Shown here piece by piece: positions 49,255-61,600 of a stretch of 64,000 nt of DNA. Origin of the DNA: Rachycentron canadum (taxonomy: Eukaryota > Chordata > Actinopteri > Carangiformes > Rachycentridae). Each line of letters opens with the position of its first letter. Position 1 is the stretch's first letter. Under the pieces are notes generated by a model that saw only the letters and a list, made by a program, of their open reading frames with translations, searched no databases and was not told the origin of the DNA. Where the stretch lies: NCBI GenBank assembly GCA_038496675.1, contig CM076651.1, forward strand, positions 17,939,746 through 18,003,745. The letters are read 5' to 3'. The position numbers and the translations under genes are program-made.

Positions 49255-49929
49255 CTATTCTTTTTCATTAGTCTGGGACTCAGGTCCTGCGCTTTCTTCA
49301 CCAGGCTTTTGTGCACTGTGCTCTTCTTTGCTGATATTGGTTTCAGGTTGTATTCTCTCGTCAGATTTTTCTGTGTTGTTCTCTTCCAACGTAGCCTGAG
49401 ATTCGGATACTATTTCGTCTCCTGTAAGCTTTTGTAGACAACTCTCTTTGGCACTTGTTTGCATTTCAAGTCTTGCGCTTTCCTCACTTGTTTTTTGTGT
49501 GTCACACTCTTTGTCAACTTCAGGTTTAATGTTCTTTCCATCTGGTTTCCGTGTGTCAGTCTCTGTTTCTGATTTCCGACCGGCTGTTCCTCTAAAAATA
49601 CCTGCTTTGTGAAGCTCGCGCCGTATAGTTTTTACTGAGACAGCGTGAGAGAGGTGTCTATTCAACTCCGAGGTTATTTTTGAGGCTGTATAATCTGGGT
49701 GTTCATCAACTATCCTGAGAAGTGTTTGTCTGTCCTTCTCAGTGAGCTTTGACTTGCGCCCGCTGTTCTTCTTTGCTGATGCCGTCCGTCCATGTTTGAT
49801 GTACACAGTCATGACTCTGGAGACGGTTCCCCTTGCCACATTAAACAGCTGCGCCGTTTTTGTGACAGATGCACCGGAAAGTCGTGCTGCAACTATTTGG
49901 CACCTTTCAAACTCTGTTAGGTCACTCAT
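49255..49929 (-). CDS. Tc1-transposase-derived two-HTH protein with repeat tail
   Basis: No named gene recognised. ATG at 49929 gives 224 residues; an in-frame ATG at 50046 would add 39. Residues 1-50 form a first HTH (MSDLTEFERCQIVAARLSGA, then SVTKTAQLFNVARGTVSRVM). A basic linker KKNSGRKSK follows, then a second HTH (LTEKDRQTLLRIVDEHPDYT, SVKTIRRELHKAGIF). This is the bipartite DNA-binding layout of Tc1-family transposases. The DDE catalytic domain is absent; from about residue 125 the protein is an acidic tail of about five ~20-residue repeats with QK(P/T)...EES...E.QT..KE themes, ending at a clean stop. The frame is intact throughout, unlike the Tc1 relics in this window. A paralogue is at 37385. 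Sequence-specific DNA binding is inferred. Confidence 0.65.
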   Translation of the reverse strand: MSDLTEFERCQIVAARLSGASVTKTAQLFNVARGTVSRVMTVYIKHGRTASAKKNSGRKSKLTEKDRQTLLRIVDEHPDYTASKITSELNRHLSHAVSVKTIRRELHKAGIFRGTAGRKSETETDTRKPDGKNIKPEVDKECDTQKTSEESARLEMQTSAKESCLQKLTGDEIVSESQATLEENNTEKSDERIQPETNISKEEHSAQKPGEESAGPESQTNEKE

Positions 49930-50524
49930 ATTGCCTCCATGGAAGTACCGACTGTCCCTTTTTGGAGCCGACAGACAATCCCAAAGGACAGAGCTGCAGC
50001 GGGCTCTGTGATTACTGTAATGAGGTCCTCCAAAGTCCTCTGTCATGTAGCGTTTCCATTTTTATTTTGTTGCACTCAGGCACAGAGATCCTGGGTTGGG
50101 AAAGATCCAATAATAAACTGTTGAGGTGCTGCACATGAATGAAAAAGAGAGAAGAAGAAGAAGAAAAAAACAAAACAAACAATAATCAAAATGTATACAC
50201 GGTTCAAACAGCAAGACTCGGTTGTTTTCTAAGGCAGATGTTCTGTAATAATGTGTCTCGAGGCTCTCACAGCAACCAGTGTGTGGGAGCTAACATTTCC
50301 TTCGACAAATCAAACAGGAAACCCCGCAGTTCATGGATGATACATATTTAGAGACGCTTTACGGCTCATTGGCCTTAGGCTGAGGTCTTTGTTGACAGTC
50401 CAGGTCGAGCTGTTAGACCAGCTGCCATCCACAAAGCGGCGTTTTCAGAGCCGGCCGTGGCCATTTTAACGCCATTTAAAGGAACACACGGGGCTTTGTT
50501 CTGATAACCGTGCGATGTACTTAC

Positions 50525-50640
50525 AACGACGATTGTGGCGGGTCAGCCTGTCCACAGCCGCTTCGCCACCGAGCCGTGTTTGTGTTTTCATCTGGATATA
50601 TGCACATCCGGTAAGAGTTTTTCAAAACAAAAGCTTTACA
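50525..50640 (-). other. Probable 5'-UTR exon of HTH copy 2
   Basis: Minus-strand segment ending in donor GTAAGTAC at 50524 and resembling 38173-38285. Surrounding sequence (50370-50600) is GC-richer with CpGs, suggesting a promoter at about 50.5-50.7 kb. The receiving acceptor is not fixed. Confidence 0.45.
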
Positions 50641-50909
50641 CGCGCACTTTTCTGACCCAGTGGCGAGAACTGAGCAATAAACAAAATTGCAATAAAACTG
50701 TCCGTCGCTTTAGTAGTATTATGCTTAGTGTTAAGGTTCCTCTCCCACCGGAAAATAGCTTATTCTGGGGTTAAAAAAATTTGGACCGCAAGTAATAATG
50801 GTTTTTTTTTTGGGGGGTTTTTTTAAATTTTTTTTATTGATTACTCACAAATGGGAGACTTATCAATTATAGAGCAGGAGCCCTGCAAGAGGCAAAGCCA
50901 CTCTGGTCT

Positions 50910-51995
50910 CAGATCAGCGATCCAACACAGAGAGAGGACAGACTGACAGGGACTCAGGACTTTACCTAAGGATTAAGGAATAAGGAAGTTACTGATGAAC
51001 AAAGCTTGGGGAAAAGCCTGGAAATTTACCTTAGCTGACAGAATATTCCTTAATATTTCATTTTTTCCCAATCCATAGGCATTTATATGGAGTTGGTCCT
51101 CCCCTTGTTGCTATAAGAGCCTCCACTCTTCTGAGATGGCTTTCTACAAGGATTTGGAGTGTGTCTGCATTTTTCCACATTAATCCAGAAGAGCATTTGT
51201 GAGGTATGACACTGATGTCGGACCAGAGGGCCTGGCTCGCAATCTCCATTCTCCATCTCCACTAACTTATTGTGCCCGAGTCAATGTGCTTAGTTATTTT
51301 CAGTCGCTGCTATAGTCCCATTAATGAACATCACTTTTAATTCACTAAGAGAATAGGTGAATTCCAATCATTTGAAACAACATTTGTTTCTTCATTGTCT
51401 CTTTCTTGTCCTGGTTCTTTAACTTTCATGACTCTCAGTTGATTCCATTTAGAGGGCCAGCAGATGGCAGCAGAGACAGAAGAATGATAAAAGAAAAGCT
51501 CAAACAAGATGTTTTCAGTGTCTGGCTGTGTTAAAGGCTCATTAACAATCTATCAGTGATAATATACTATTCTTTATTTTGACAGGGACCTTCCTGACCC
51601 TTCAAAGGCTCTTTTAGGTTTCCAGACTGCCCTTTGGGAAAGACTAATGAATTAAAAAGAAACAGCTCCGCAACTGGGAAGCCTGTGCATTTTTGAAGCA
51701 GCTTGGAACCATAATGGTGCTTCTCTGCTGCTGCTCCTGATGGACATGACCCCAGACTGAAGGTCAAAGGACAAAGGTTCAGACAAAACAGGGCTGTACT
51801 ACTGAGGGTGACCCAGGCAGAGGGGTCAAAGTTACTACACAACAGTCAGGCGGAGAGAGTAGCGACAGAGGGAGCGATAAGAGGGATGATAAGGCGAGAT
51901 TTAATTAAGTGTATTTTTCTTCATTAAAATATGTACTTATATACATATTTAATATTATTCAACTGGTTCAACACCATTAAATAAAATTGAGGCCT
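50910..51995. repeat. Blocks shared with 36.8-38.6 kb
   Basis: Right-hand copies of the three non-coding blocks (50910-50972, 51632-51748, 51870-51995), here spread out and interrupted by the Tc1 fragment at 51058-51249. Their origin may be a segmental duplication or an unclassified interspersed repeat. Confidence 0.6.
51058..51249 (-). pseudogene. Tc1-like transposase C-terminal fragment
   Basis: The minus-strand frame reads LWSDISVIPHKC, then LVESHLRRVEALIATRGGPT. The second part corresponds to the end of Tc1-family transposases (LVESMPRRVxAVIAARGGPTPY). Only this C-terminal piece is present; there are no DDE residues and no terminal repeats. Confidence 0.65.
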
Positions 51996-53706
51996 GCATC
52001 TGGATAAACAACTTCATCTTCTTTCCCTTCCATCATCTCTTTTTCAATGGTCAGCACTTGTTCTTTCCTTGACATTCCTTTCTAACTCTGAATCTGTATC
52101 ACACCGCCTGCCTCTACCCCAAATGATCAAGAATCCACATTCTTCAGACACGCCCATAAACAGATACATGAACACGTAATGGATTGCAGCCAGCGTGCAG
52201 TTGTCAGCTTAATGTCGACTCATGTCAGAAAAGCTCCACAGGGAAACACTCATTGCTTGCTGTTGACTATTGGAATGTGCTATGTGGATTTTTCTCTCCG
52301 TTTCTATAATTTTCTTTCTATCTTTTGACTTGGGTCAGATATTATTCAAAAACTTCAATGCTTTGTTTTAGAGTATGTAGAGTGTGAGCCAAGTGTGCAA
52401 ATAGTTGTGTTGCTTAAGATAAAGGAAAAGTCCACCTTTTAAAACTGATGTGTTACATAATATGATATTTGTATGGATATTTTATTTATTTTTCTGTAGT
52501 GACCAATTGCAAATACTTTAAAGGTATTTCCAGAGAAGTAAAGTGAGGAGCAAAGGAGACATTGCTGTGCTTTGCAATGACTGGTATTTAAAACTGAGGT
52601 GTTGTTAACACAGTGAGGTCAGTCAGTTGTTGTTGTCCAGCTGCTGATTTGGCCGCTGATCAACACAGTCAGCAGCAGCTGGTATTACAGAGGCTGTGCA
52701 CAACTCAAGCAATACACCTACTTTAAAACCCTAAGATGATACTCCCTGTCAGAGTCATAAATCTGAAAACACTCACATGACACACATATTTTTGGACTCA
52801 GTGTGACGTGCACAGACCTCACTAACTTGCCCATTGTCATCAGAAATAATAATCTCCTTGTAACGCCAGTGAGAGTGTGTGATAGTGATAGACTGTGCAT
52901 CCCTGCCTCGTGGCCAAAACATAAAAAAAGTAAAAAGTTGAGCTGGCCATTATTCCTGTCAGTGACAATAAAGACCTGAGGTTTGCTGTCACTCCATGTG
53001 GCATCATATGTTGTGATATTATTTATCTTTCTTTACTTGATGACTTACCTGAAACCCATGGTTGTTTTTTGTATTATAATATACACATATGGAGGAGGCG
53101 AGGGGCGCAGAAAGAGTAAAGAGGAGAGATGATGATCGAAAACAGTGAAATGAAGAGGGATGGGAAGATGAGAAAATGAGAAATGAAGAACTGAGCGGTG
53201 TTACGTTAAATATGGTAGTTGCAGCTTATTCTGATGTGTTTCATCCTTTTAATTTCTTTCTTATCTGTTCACATATGCTATGTCCGTCACGCACAAAACC
53301 TTCTGGAAATGATTACAGAAGATTGGTCTTGCGTGAGAATTGGAAGAAGAGAGGAGAGAAAATGCAAATGCGAGCCGTTTTTTTTCTCAACACAACACTG
53401 GTCATAGATATTTATGTTTATTATGTGTGATGTGTGCAGGATTGTGGCTGAGAAACTTTGACATTCAACTTATTTGTGGTGTATGTGTGTGTTTTTGTAA
53501 TTATGAAAATCGAGTAAAAAGATTTAGACTGTGTGTGTTTCACAGAGGTCAAAGAGTTAGTTATCAGCGTGATGGGGCATTAATATTCTCAACAGCTCCA
53601 GTACCCACATTTCAATCATGGGTTTGACATATCTTAGTAAGAAGCTCTGTTCATCAGTTGCTGGTCATACAAACACACACACGCATGTGCGCATGCACGC
53701 ACGCAA

Positions 53707-53712
<6 letters not shown>

Positions 53713-53777
<65 letters not shown>
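53713..53777. repeat. (CA)n microsatellite
   Basis: About 65 bases of uninterrupted CA, preceded by a degenerate CA/CG-alternating stretch. Confidence 0.95.
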
Positions 53778-53779
<2 letters not shown>

Positions 53780-56103
53780 TGCTAATGTTCCCCTACTTAG
53801 ACTGTGTTTTCACAAGACTTATAATGGATAACACAATTAGGGTTAAGTATTACAGTTGACTATTTTTCACACCCTCGCTTGGCCAAAAGCATACTAACCC
53901 TTTCACAATACAGCTTTCAACATATATCTGTGTAGGTTCTCAGTGATCCAGCTGCTTGAGTTGGGACTTCTTTCTACAGGACGTTCTGAAAGACGTTTCA
54001 CCTCTCATCCAAAAGCTTCTTTCAGCTCGAACAAATCATAAATTGTGGTTTTCGTGTTACAAAATGAAATAAAAATAATACAAACATGTGATCTACTAGG
54101 CCAATATAATTAGTCAAATGAGTATGAGATGTTCAAACAGGAAAATAAGTTCCAACCACAGACAAGACCTTTCCTGTCAGGAGTTCCTGTCAGTAGTGTT
54201 ACCTAGTGTAGGCACTGACAGTAAGGCAGTACTCTGAGAAAGTGTTTACTGAGGGCATGGTGGTGTGCACGTGTGGGCATAAACACATCTACCTGTGAGC
54301 TGATCATTTAGTGTAAATATAAGGAGATGAGATTATTTATCTAGTCTACATTTCATTCAACGGTCTTTCAGGCCTGCTGAAGACATATGGATGAGTTTTA
54401 GGACGAAAAGCAGAGAACAGAGAGAAGGGAGATAAAAAAAAAAGAGAGACAAAATAATGAGGAAATTGCATAGAGGAATGTTAGCAAGCTATCAAACTGT
54501 TTTTCTATCCTTCCTTCTCCCCTCCCTAATAACTGCAGCTAAACTTGTTTCAGCTGTTAATGGTTTTTGGAGATTATATATGAGAGTGTTTAACTAGCAA
54601 TTTGTGTATTTAGAATTACTATTTAGCTCATGCTGATAAGGAAAAGAAAGGAAATAGCCAGCAGGGATTAGAACTAGTCTGGGTGTGTATATAATGGGGA
54701 TAATGATAGCCTATTGGAAACAGTGGACAAATTACTAAATTAGAAATTAGGAGGTGATGAGGAAGAGAAGGAGGAGGAGGGGGAGGAGGAGGAGGAAAGA
54801 CAAGAAAGAAAGAATTGAAAGAAAAAAGACATTAAATAGCACAAAGAGGGGAAGCAGAGAGAAGCAAATAAAAGATTTGTTTTTCATGCCCTTTGTTGTT
54901 GGAGCAGGTTTTTAAGTCTCTTAAATGAAGTGTGAAAAGCTATAGTGAAACACTGGCCAGTATTGTGTCAACTGTTAATAGTGGCAGTTAATCAGAGCCA
55001 TTTGGCCTAAAACCAACAGGTTGTAGGTGGCGGGCCAAATATTATGCTTCGTATGTCCTACTGAACTTGTTCTACAGCTAATCTGCAGTATCAGGATGAA
55101 AACATATTGATACACAGGAAATGTAACTTGTAGGGAGACAGGGTTCTTGTTTTTGCTTTAAATCTTGACAAAGCTACTGGAAGAACAATACCTTCTGCTT
55201 TTTTGTGTTTATAGAATTATTGCTGCATGTGATACAGATCTTGCAAAACTAGCAGTGCTACTGTATAATAAAAAATATGTAAAATATTTGTACCTTCAAT
55301 TTTTTCCATTATTATTTTTTATATTATCAGGAGCTTTATTTTCATATGTAGATGTTAGAGAGTGGAAGAACAATGTATATATTGTATGTAGTAAAAGTTC
55401 CTCAAAACTGCTGGTAATACACTAATCGCTTAGTTGCATTTAATCAGTGCAAGAGTGAGACAATGCTGAGTTGTTCATGAATTTCATTACATATGTCTAA
55501 ATTCAGTTACTCCATCAAGTTAGTCATCATAATGAAAAATACAGGTGCGGGAAGTGACTTTGTGGATTTCAAGCTGGGAGAAAAAAAAATTCCATATTTT
55601 CGGTTCATAATTCTTATCACTTCTATGTGTGGTATGAATCCTCTCTGAGTAGGTGTAATGGCTGGTAAAGAAAAAGTAATGAAGGAACTTGGAGGAGGCA
55701 AAGTGTAAAGGTGAGTAGAAGGTGAGGAGCGATGGATGAGAGAAACTGAGGTGAAAAAAGAAGAAAAGGTACAGACAGCTATATGGATGTGGACGCTCTG
55801 AGGGAGAACTAAACTGCTTTTTGCCACCGGAGGGGTTGAAAGGTCACAGTCTGGCCTTCAGGCAAATGATCATGCACCATGTCCTCATGAATCATCATGG
55901 CAACCAATGACAAAGTGTATGTGTGTGTCTAGTATTCCCATATGTACTTATTCTCTTTGCTTGTGACTGCATGTGTGTGTATGAGCGTGTGTCCAGTTTC
56001 TTACTGATGAATGAAAAGCACTTTCCTCTGGAGTTCAGGGGTTAAATTCTTCCACTGGAAACATTTAGACAGTCAAACCCCTTTCAGGCACCTGGGAACA
56101 CAC

Positions 56104-56107
<4 letters not shown>

Positions 56108-56142
<35 letters not shown>
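56108..56142. repeat. (CA)n microsatellite
   Basis: About 35 bases of CA. Confidence 0.95.
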
Positions 56143-56143
<1 letters not shown>

Positions 56144-57074
56144 GCAGACCACCTGGCTGAATATTTCTTGGAAATGAATAAATCCAGACTGGCTTCAATA
56201 GCCTCACACAGTATTGGTGACAGGTGCTGACAATCCACTAATCACTATTTGGTTCACCAGAATAATTGTCGGAAGAATCAGCCAGAAAATATCACCTTAG
56301 ACACAATGAATGACTTTTTCATTGGCAGGAGAACTGCATCACCAGACAACCTCACTTCTACTTCAGAACTTCAGACTGGATGAAGAGCTTTTATTTCGTG
56401 TTGTTGAAATTGAAAACACTGGCCTCTATGAAACCCAATTTCCAGGGTCACCACCAGATATTAAAACTTTCTCCCCTCTTACATTATCCAACGGGTGAGA
56501 AGTGAAGCATCTCAGCTAGAGAGTGTGTCAGACGCTGCAATGGCATGAATAATCTGTGTGCAACAACGGTTAAAGCTCATCTACCTCATTTGTTATTTTT
56601 CATGAGTTAAGCTGCCCGTTTATGGGAATAACTTGCGCACACATTTTAACTGTGATGCAGAATTTAAGATATAAAAAAGATCAGTCTGAAACAAGGCCAG
56701 ATACCATGGTATCAACAAAACGCTCTGAGAAGTTTTTGCACACTGTTTGTTGAGTTCAGTATTAATATGTTACTGTCATACAAACCTTGATTATTCCTTT
56801 TTTCATGTAAACGTACCTCTGACCTCTCAGAGATACTGCTAAGCCCAGCCTCACTGTCAAATCTTTGTGGTGCCATTTATTTTCACACAGTGTGCATGTT
56901 GACACCAGGTTTAAAGGAACTTTGTGTGGTTTTGCACCCAAACGTAGGAAATATATGTGAGACAGGTTGATGTTTCCACCCAAAGACCATGAGTCTCTAT
57001 GGAATGCCGGACTGATGTCCCGCCTGCTTCCTTAATCCCACAGTGAGGGACTTCTTTGTTCCACCATATTCATA

Positions 57075-57075
<1 letters not shown>

Positions 57076-57164
<89 letters not shown>
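57076..57164. repeat. (CA)n microsatellite
   Basis: About 88 bases of uninterrupted CA, the longest resolved microsatellite in the window. Confidence 0.95.
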
Positions 57165-57165
<1 letters not shown>

Positions 57166-58605
57166 ATACCAGTAGTCACCTAGGAGAAGATAACAGCAGG
57201 CCTATCTATCCGACGGCTGCCAGGTCATCTTTCACTGCTGGAGACAGAGAGAGGTTGAAAAGAGGGGTTGTGGAAGGTATTATTAACAAGCATGGGAAGA
57301 AAAACTGAGAGATGAATGGCATAGGAGAAAAACCAAGAAGGCATACTCGAGAGCACAGAGACAGGCCGGGTGAGTGATGTGAGCAGAGATATCATGTAAT
57401 TACACTTCCAGTTAAATAAACTAATCTTGTCAGTCACCCACAGTCTGACCGCCCTGTCAGCCTCACACACTCCTGTCCTCTCTTCTACCATTTATCACTC
57501 AAACGTAGACTCATTCATCAACATCCAAAAAGTTATTATTCAAATCCTCAGTTCATAAAAGTCCATTTTCCACTCAACCCTTCCTCTTGCCCAGACTATG
57601 ATGAAAGAGTGGTTGTGCAGAACAACAGACCTCATTTTCCACTATATTGTAAGCACCTCACAGTCCTCACACACACATCACATGCAGAAAAGAGAAGAAA
57701 AGTTTTACACAAGACTACATTTACATTCAGCCATGATCAATATTAAAACTCAGTTCAGTGGCTATGACTGTGACAGTTTGAAGGAGAAATAATTCCTCTC
57801 AGTCAAATATTATTTAGATGAGATGCTGGTGCTAGTGTAGTTACTTTACTTTGATATGCAGAACCTGTATATGTCCTTGCATGAGAGAATTGATTTCATT
57901 GGGTCTCAAAGTGGGTGGAAGAAGTCATGAAAAAAAAAAAAGTGAAAGTTTAACTAAAGAGGCATGAGAACAAAGCCTGCATTTGAGATAAGAGTATGGT
58001 GTATGAGACTGAAGGATTTTAACTTCATCTATATCTGTAAGATTGATTTAACTTCTATACTTTATCATGTGTTTTTGTTTGTCTAATTTAGTAACTTGGT
58101 ATCACGTTGGCTTGTTTCTTAAAATGGGACAAGCTGTGTATAGAACTGCATGGCCTCCTGTGAAACTGTCGTCTTTACCGTTTGTGATGCATATTTCCTG
58201 TACACTTGTTTTGCTGTTGATAGATTTATAGCATTAGCATGTTATTTAGCTGTCAAAAAGGCTTAACACGGTTTTATTTATTTAGGTTCACGTACAGTTG
58301 ATTCTATGAATCATTAACCACTGAGTTTGTCAACCCATTATAACCTTGCAAGAAGTGATAAGGCTCCTAGATCCTGACCAAATCTCAATAAAATCAGAGG
58401 AACTGAATGAATTTCTTTACTTTTCAGGAATATTCTACTATATTTATGTCCAGTGATGAGTGTTTCTACTGAGGGAAAGGATCTTCAGCGTGGAAGGAGC
58501 CTGTGTTAAAACCTGAGAAGGTGACTGTGTCAAGACTCTGGTAAAACTGTAGCCTGGTAAAAAAGGCATGGATCTGATAATAATGGCATTCAGTAAGAAA
58601 GGAAC

Positions 58606-61600
58606 ATGATACAACCACTGCACCTGAAAAAAGGTGAAACTGCACCCATGACCAACTTGCCTGAGGAACAGGCCATGGCCACATTACCTGATGAGTAAGT
58701 GAAAATTAACCAGGATGTTCAATTCTTATCACTGCTCATGCTGCACTCCTCAACTAGTAATCACAAAAGCCATTAGATACTGATACCAACACAAAAATGA
58801 TGTTGAAGATGTTAAAAGTGTTAGGGTTTGACACTGTAAAAATGATACAATCTGTGTTCAAGCCCGTTTGAGGAAAACAGACCAGTTTCTCCTGCAACCA
58901 GCTATGTTTCCATGAAAAGTGACAGATCCAAGAACGACCCCCTCAACTTCAGTGAAGTAGAACCAAGGTAAGATATTTTAGTGATGATGGAGCTTTGTTA
59001 CAGTGGAATTACAGTGTAATACCCAAACGCATGACCCTCTCAACTTAAAGACTGTGTCAAGGCAGAAAAAACACGAATGAATGACATGAAGAATGATATT
59101 CATCTTTGTTGCATTAAATTGTTTCTGGACTGACACAAACTAAGCACTAAACAATGTGAATGTGAAATGTTTTTGACATTTCCAGAGAAACATCCAGCAC
59201 TGCTATCAAGAACAACATGTATGAGGATGACACACCTGATTTCATCAGAGGTTTAGGTACTTAAACAAGAATACAAATTAATGTTTCTGTTTCATAACAC
59301 TGGATATTCATACTCACCCTCTCCTCTCTACCTACTACTTGTTTGATTTTTAAGTTTATGATTAAGTTTATGATTACTATTACATAGCATAATAAAATGT
59401 GTTAATTGGCCTTCATTGCGTGCATGTCCCTCTTTTGTTGTGGCCGCGTGGCCATGTCACAGACTAGCTCAGTGAATGTGACAAGAAGAGTCTATGCACA
59501 GTTGTGCTAAAGACAATAACTATATAAATATAAATAAAATGTAAGACAAATAACAAATGATAACAATTGTCTGCTGAGGTTGGCCAAGAAAACCAAGGCA
59601 GTGAGAGGGGCGTCACACTGTCATGAAATAGAAAAGATGACTAACGTGCCGTTGCTCCTCGGTCAGCTGTGTGGAGCATACTGACTCACAGAGCTGCTGT
59701 GTGCCTGCTAAGTTCAACCCTTTTGGGCCTGTTGCAGTGAACATTCTTTCCAAGGTTGAAATACAAACATGGATGTGCACCACATGCATTTGCACCAATT
59801 TCATCTGACAATGTCTGCCATGACTTTGGACCATTAAAATAGAGCCCTAAAATTAACCGTATATTTCAATAGTGCATCACCAACCAGAAAGAGCAAACTC
59901 ACATGTGTGACAGGCTTATGAGTCAGTGACAAAAGCATTTTTTTTAGCATTTCAGTAGTATTTGGAACAGCAGTGATTTAATGAGTAAAGTAAGAAAACA
60001 CCCACAAATGGTAGACTGATATATTTAGCCACTTCTTAAGCACAGAATGTGTTAAATGAAAGGTACAGCTGTGTGACCAAGAAATTTGCTTATGTTACTA
60101 TTTTTACAAACCTTGCTTCAATATTAATATTTGATGTATGTAATGTAAATACATTATGTAATCCTTTGTGCTATTAATTATTTCTGTCAACAACTTATAT
60201 TATTTCTTACAGAAAAGCCTGATGTGTTAAGTAAACGGAAACTCAAATCTCATCTGAAAGAGCAATTTGCCTGGGTGTCTGAAGGGATTGATAAAGAGAA
60301 AACCTCTGCTCTTCTGAATGATATCTACACAGATCTCTACATCATAGAGGGAAAGAGGGGAGAGGTCAATGTTCAACATGAAACCCGACAGGTTCAAGAT
60401 GCAAAATTCAAACCAATGAGAGAAGAAACACCCATTAAATATCATGACATCTTCAAACCTCCATCTGGAGAAAATAGACACATTAGAACTGTGCTAACTA
60501 TTGGAGTGGCAGGCATTGGGAAGACATTTGCATCAATGAAGTACATGCTGGATTGGGCAGAGGGTACAGCCAATGAAAACCTATATTTTACATTTCCACT
60601 TCCTTTCCAAGAGCTAAATTTGAGAAAAGATGTAGAACACAGTTTTGAGGAACTTATTAATCAGTTCTTCCCCTTTATGAAGAAATCAGAAATAAACAAC
60701 TACGACCAATACAAAATCCTGATTGTCCTTGATGGCCTGGATGAATGTCGCCTTGATCTTGACTTCAGTGAACGTATGTATTGGACAGATGTGAGAAAGA
60801 AAACCTCAGTGAATGTCCTTCTAACAAACCTTATCAAAGGAAACTTGCTTCCGAAAGCTCAAATCTGGATAACCTCCCGACCAGCAGCATCCATTAATAT
60901 ATATATGAAAAAGTTGACCGTGTTACAGAGGTGCGAGGATTTAATGATGACCAGAAGGATGAGTACTTCAGGAGGAGATTCAGTGATAAAGATTTGGCTG
61001 AGAAAATCTTGTCACATGTCAAGCAATCAAGGAGCCTCTATATTATGTGTCACATCCCGGTCTTCTGTTGGATCACATCAAAAGTTCTGGAGGACTTGCT
61101 GAGCCATCCCAAAAAAACAGAAGAGGGGAAAAAAGGCAAGCAAGAGGATATACCAAAGACTCTGACTGACATGTACATACACTTTCTTTTGCTGCAGTGC
61201 AGACAGGCTAATGTAAAGTATGGACAAGGAGAGATAAGTAAGAATTCAGATGCAGATTCATGCTGGAATACAAGGAACAAGGAAACAGTCCTATCTCTAG
61301 GAAAACTGGCCTTTGAGGAGCTAGAGAAAGGAAACCTTTTCACTGAAGAAAACCTGACAAACTGTAATATTGACATAGAAAAAACTGCTGTCTTCTCAGG
61401 GTTATTCACTCAGGTCATACGAGAAGATTGTGGGCTGTACCCGAACAAGTTTTTCTGCTTTGTCCATCTGAGCATTCAAGAGTTTCTTGCAGCTTTTTAT
61501 GTCTCTCACAACTTCAATGACAAAGGAGAAAATCTGCTTGCAGACTCTACTGAAAAAGACCTCTACATTACAGCTGTGGACAAGGCTTTAAAAAGCAAAA

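Larger units (their letters stand above)
51996..58605. other. Gene-poor intergenic region
   Basis: No gene recognised in 6.6 kb. It contains CA microsatellites at 53713-53777, 56108-56142 and 57076-57164, a purine-rich GGA/GA tract at about 54751-54830, and a stretch near 53930-54040 (GACGTTTCACCTCTCATCCA at 53991-54010) that resembles a dispersed repeat common in fish. Open frames such as 56310-56498 show no family motif. Confidence 0.7.

Noticed and set aside
54751..54830. Purine-rich tract as a possible regulatory or structural element
   Set aside because: Simple GGA/GA low-complexity sequence in a gene-poor region; nothing links it to a function.
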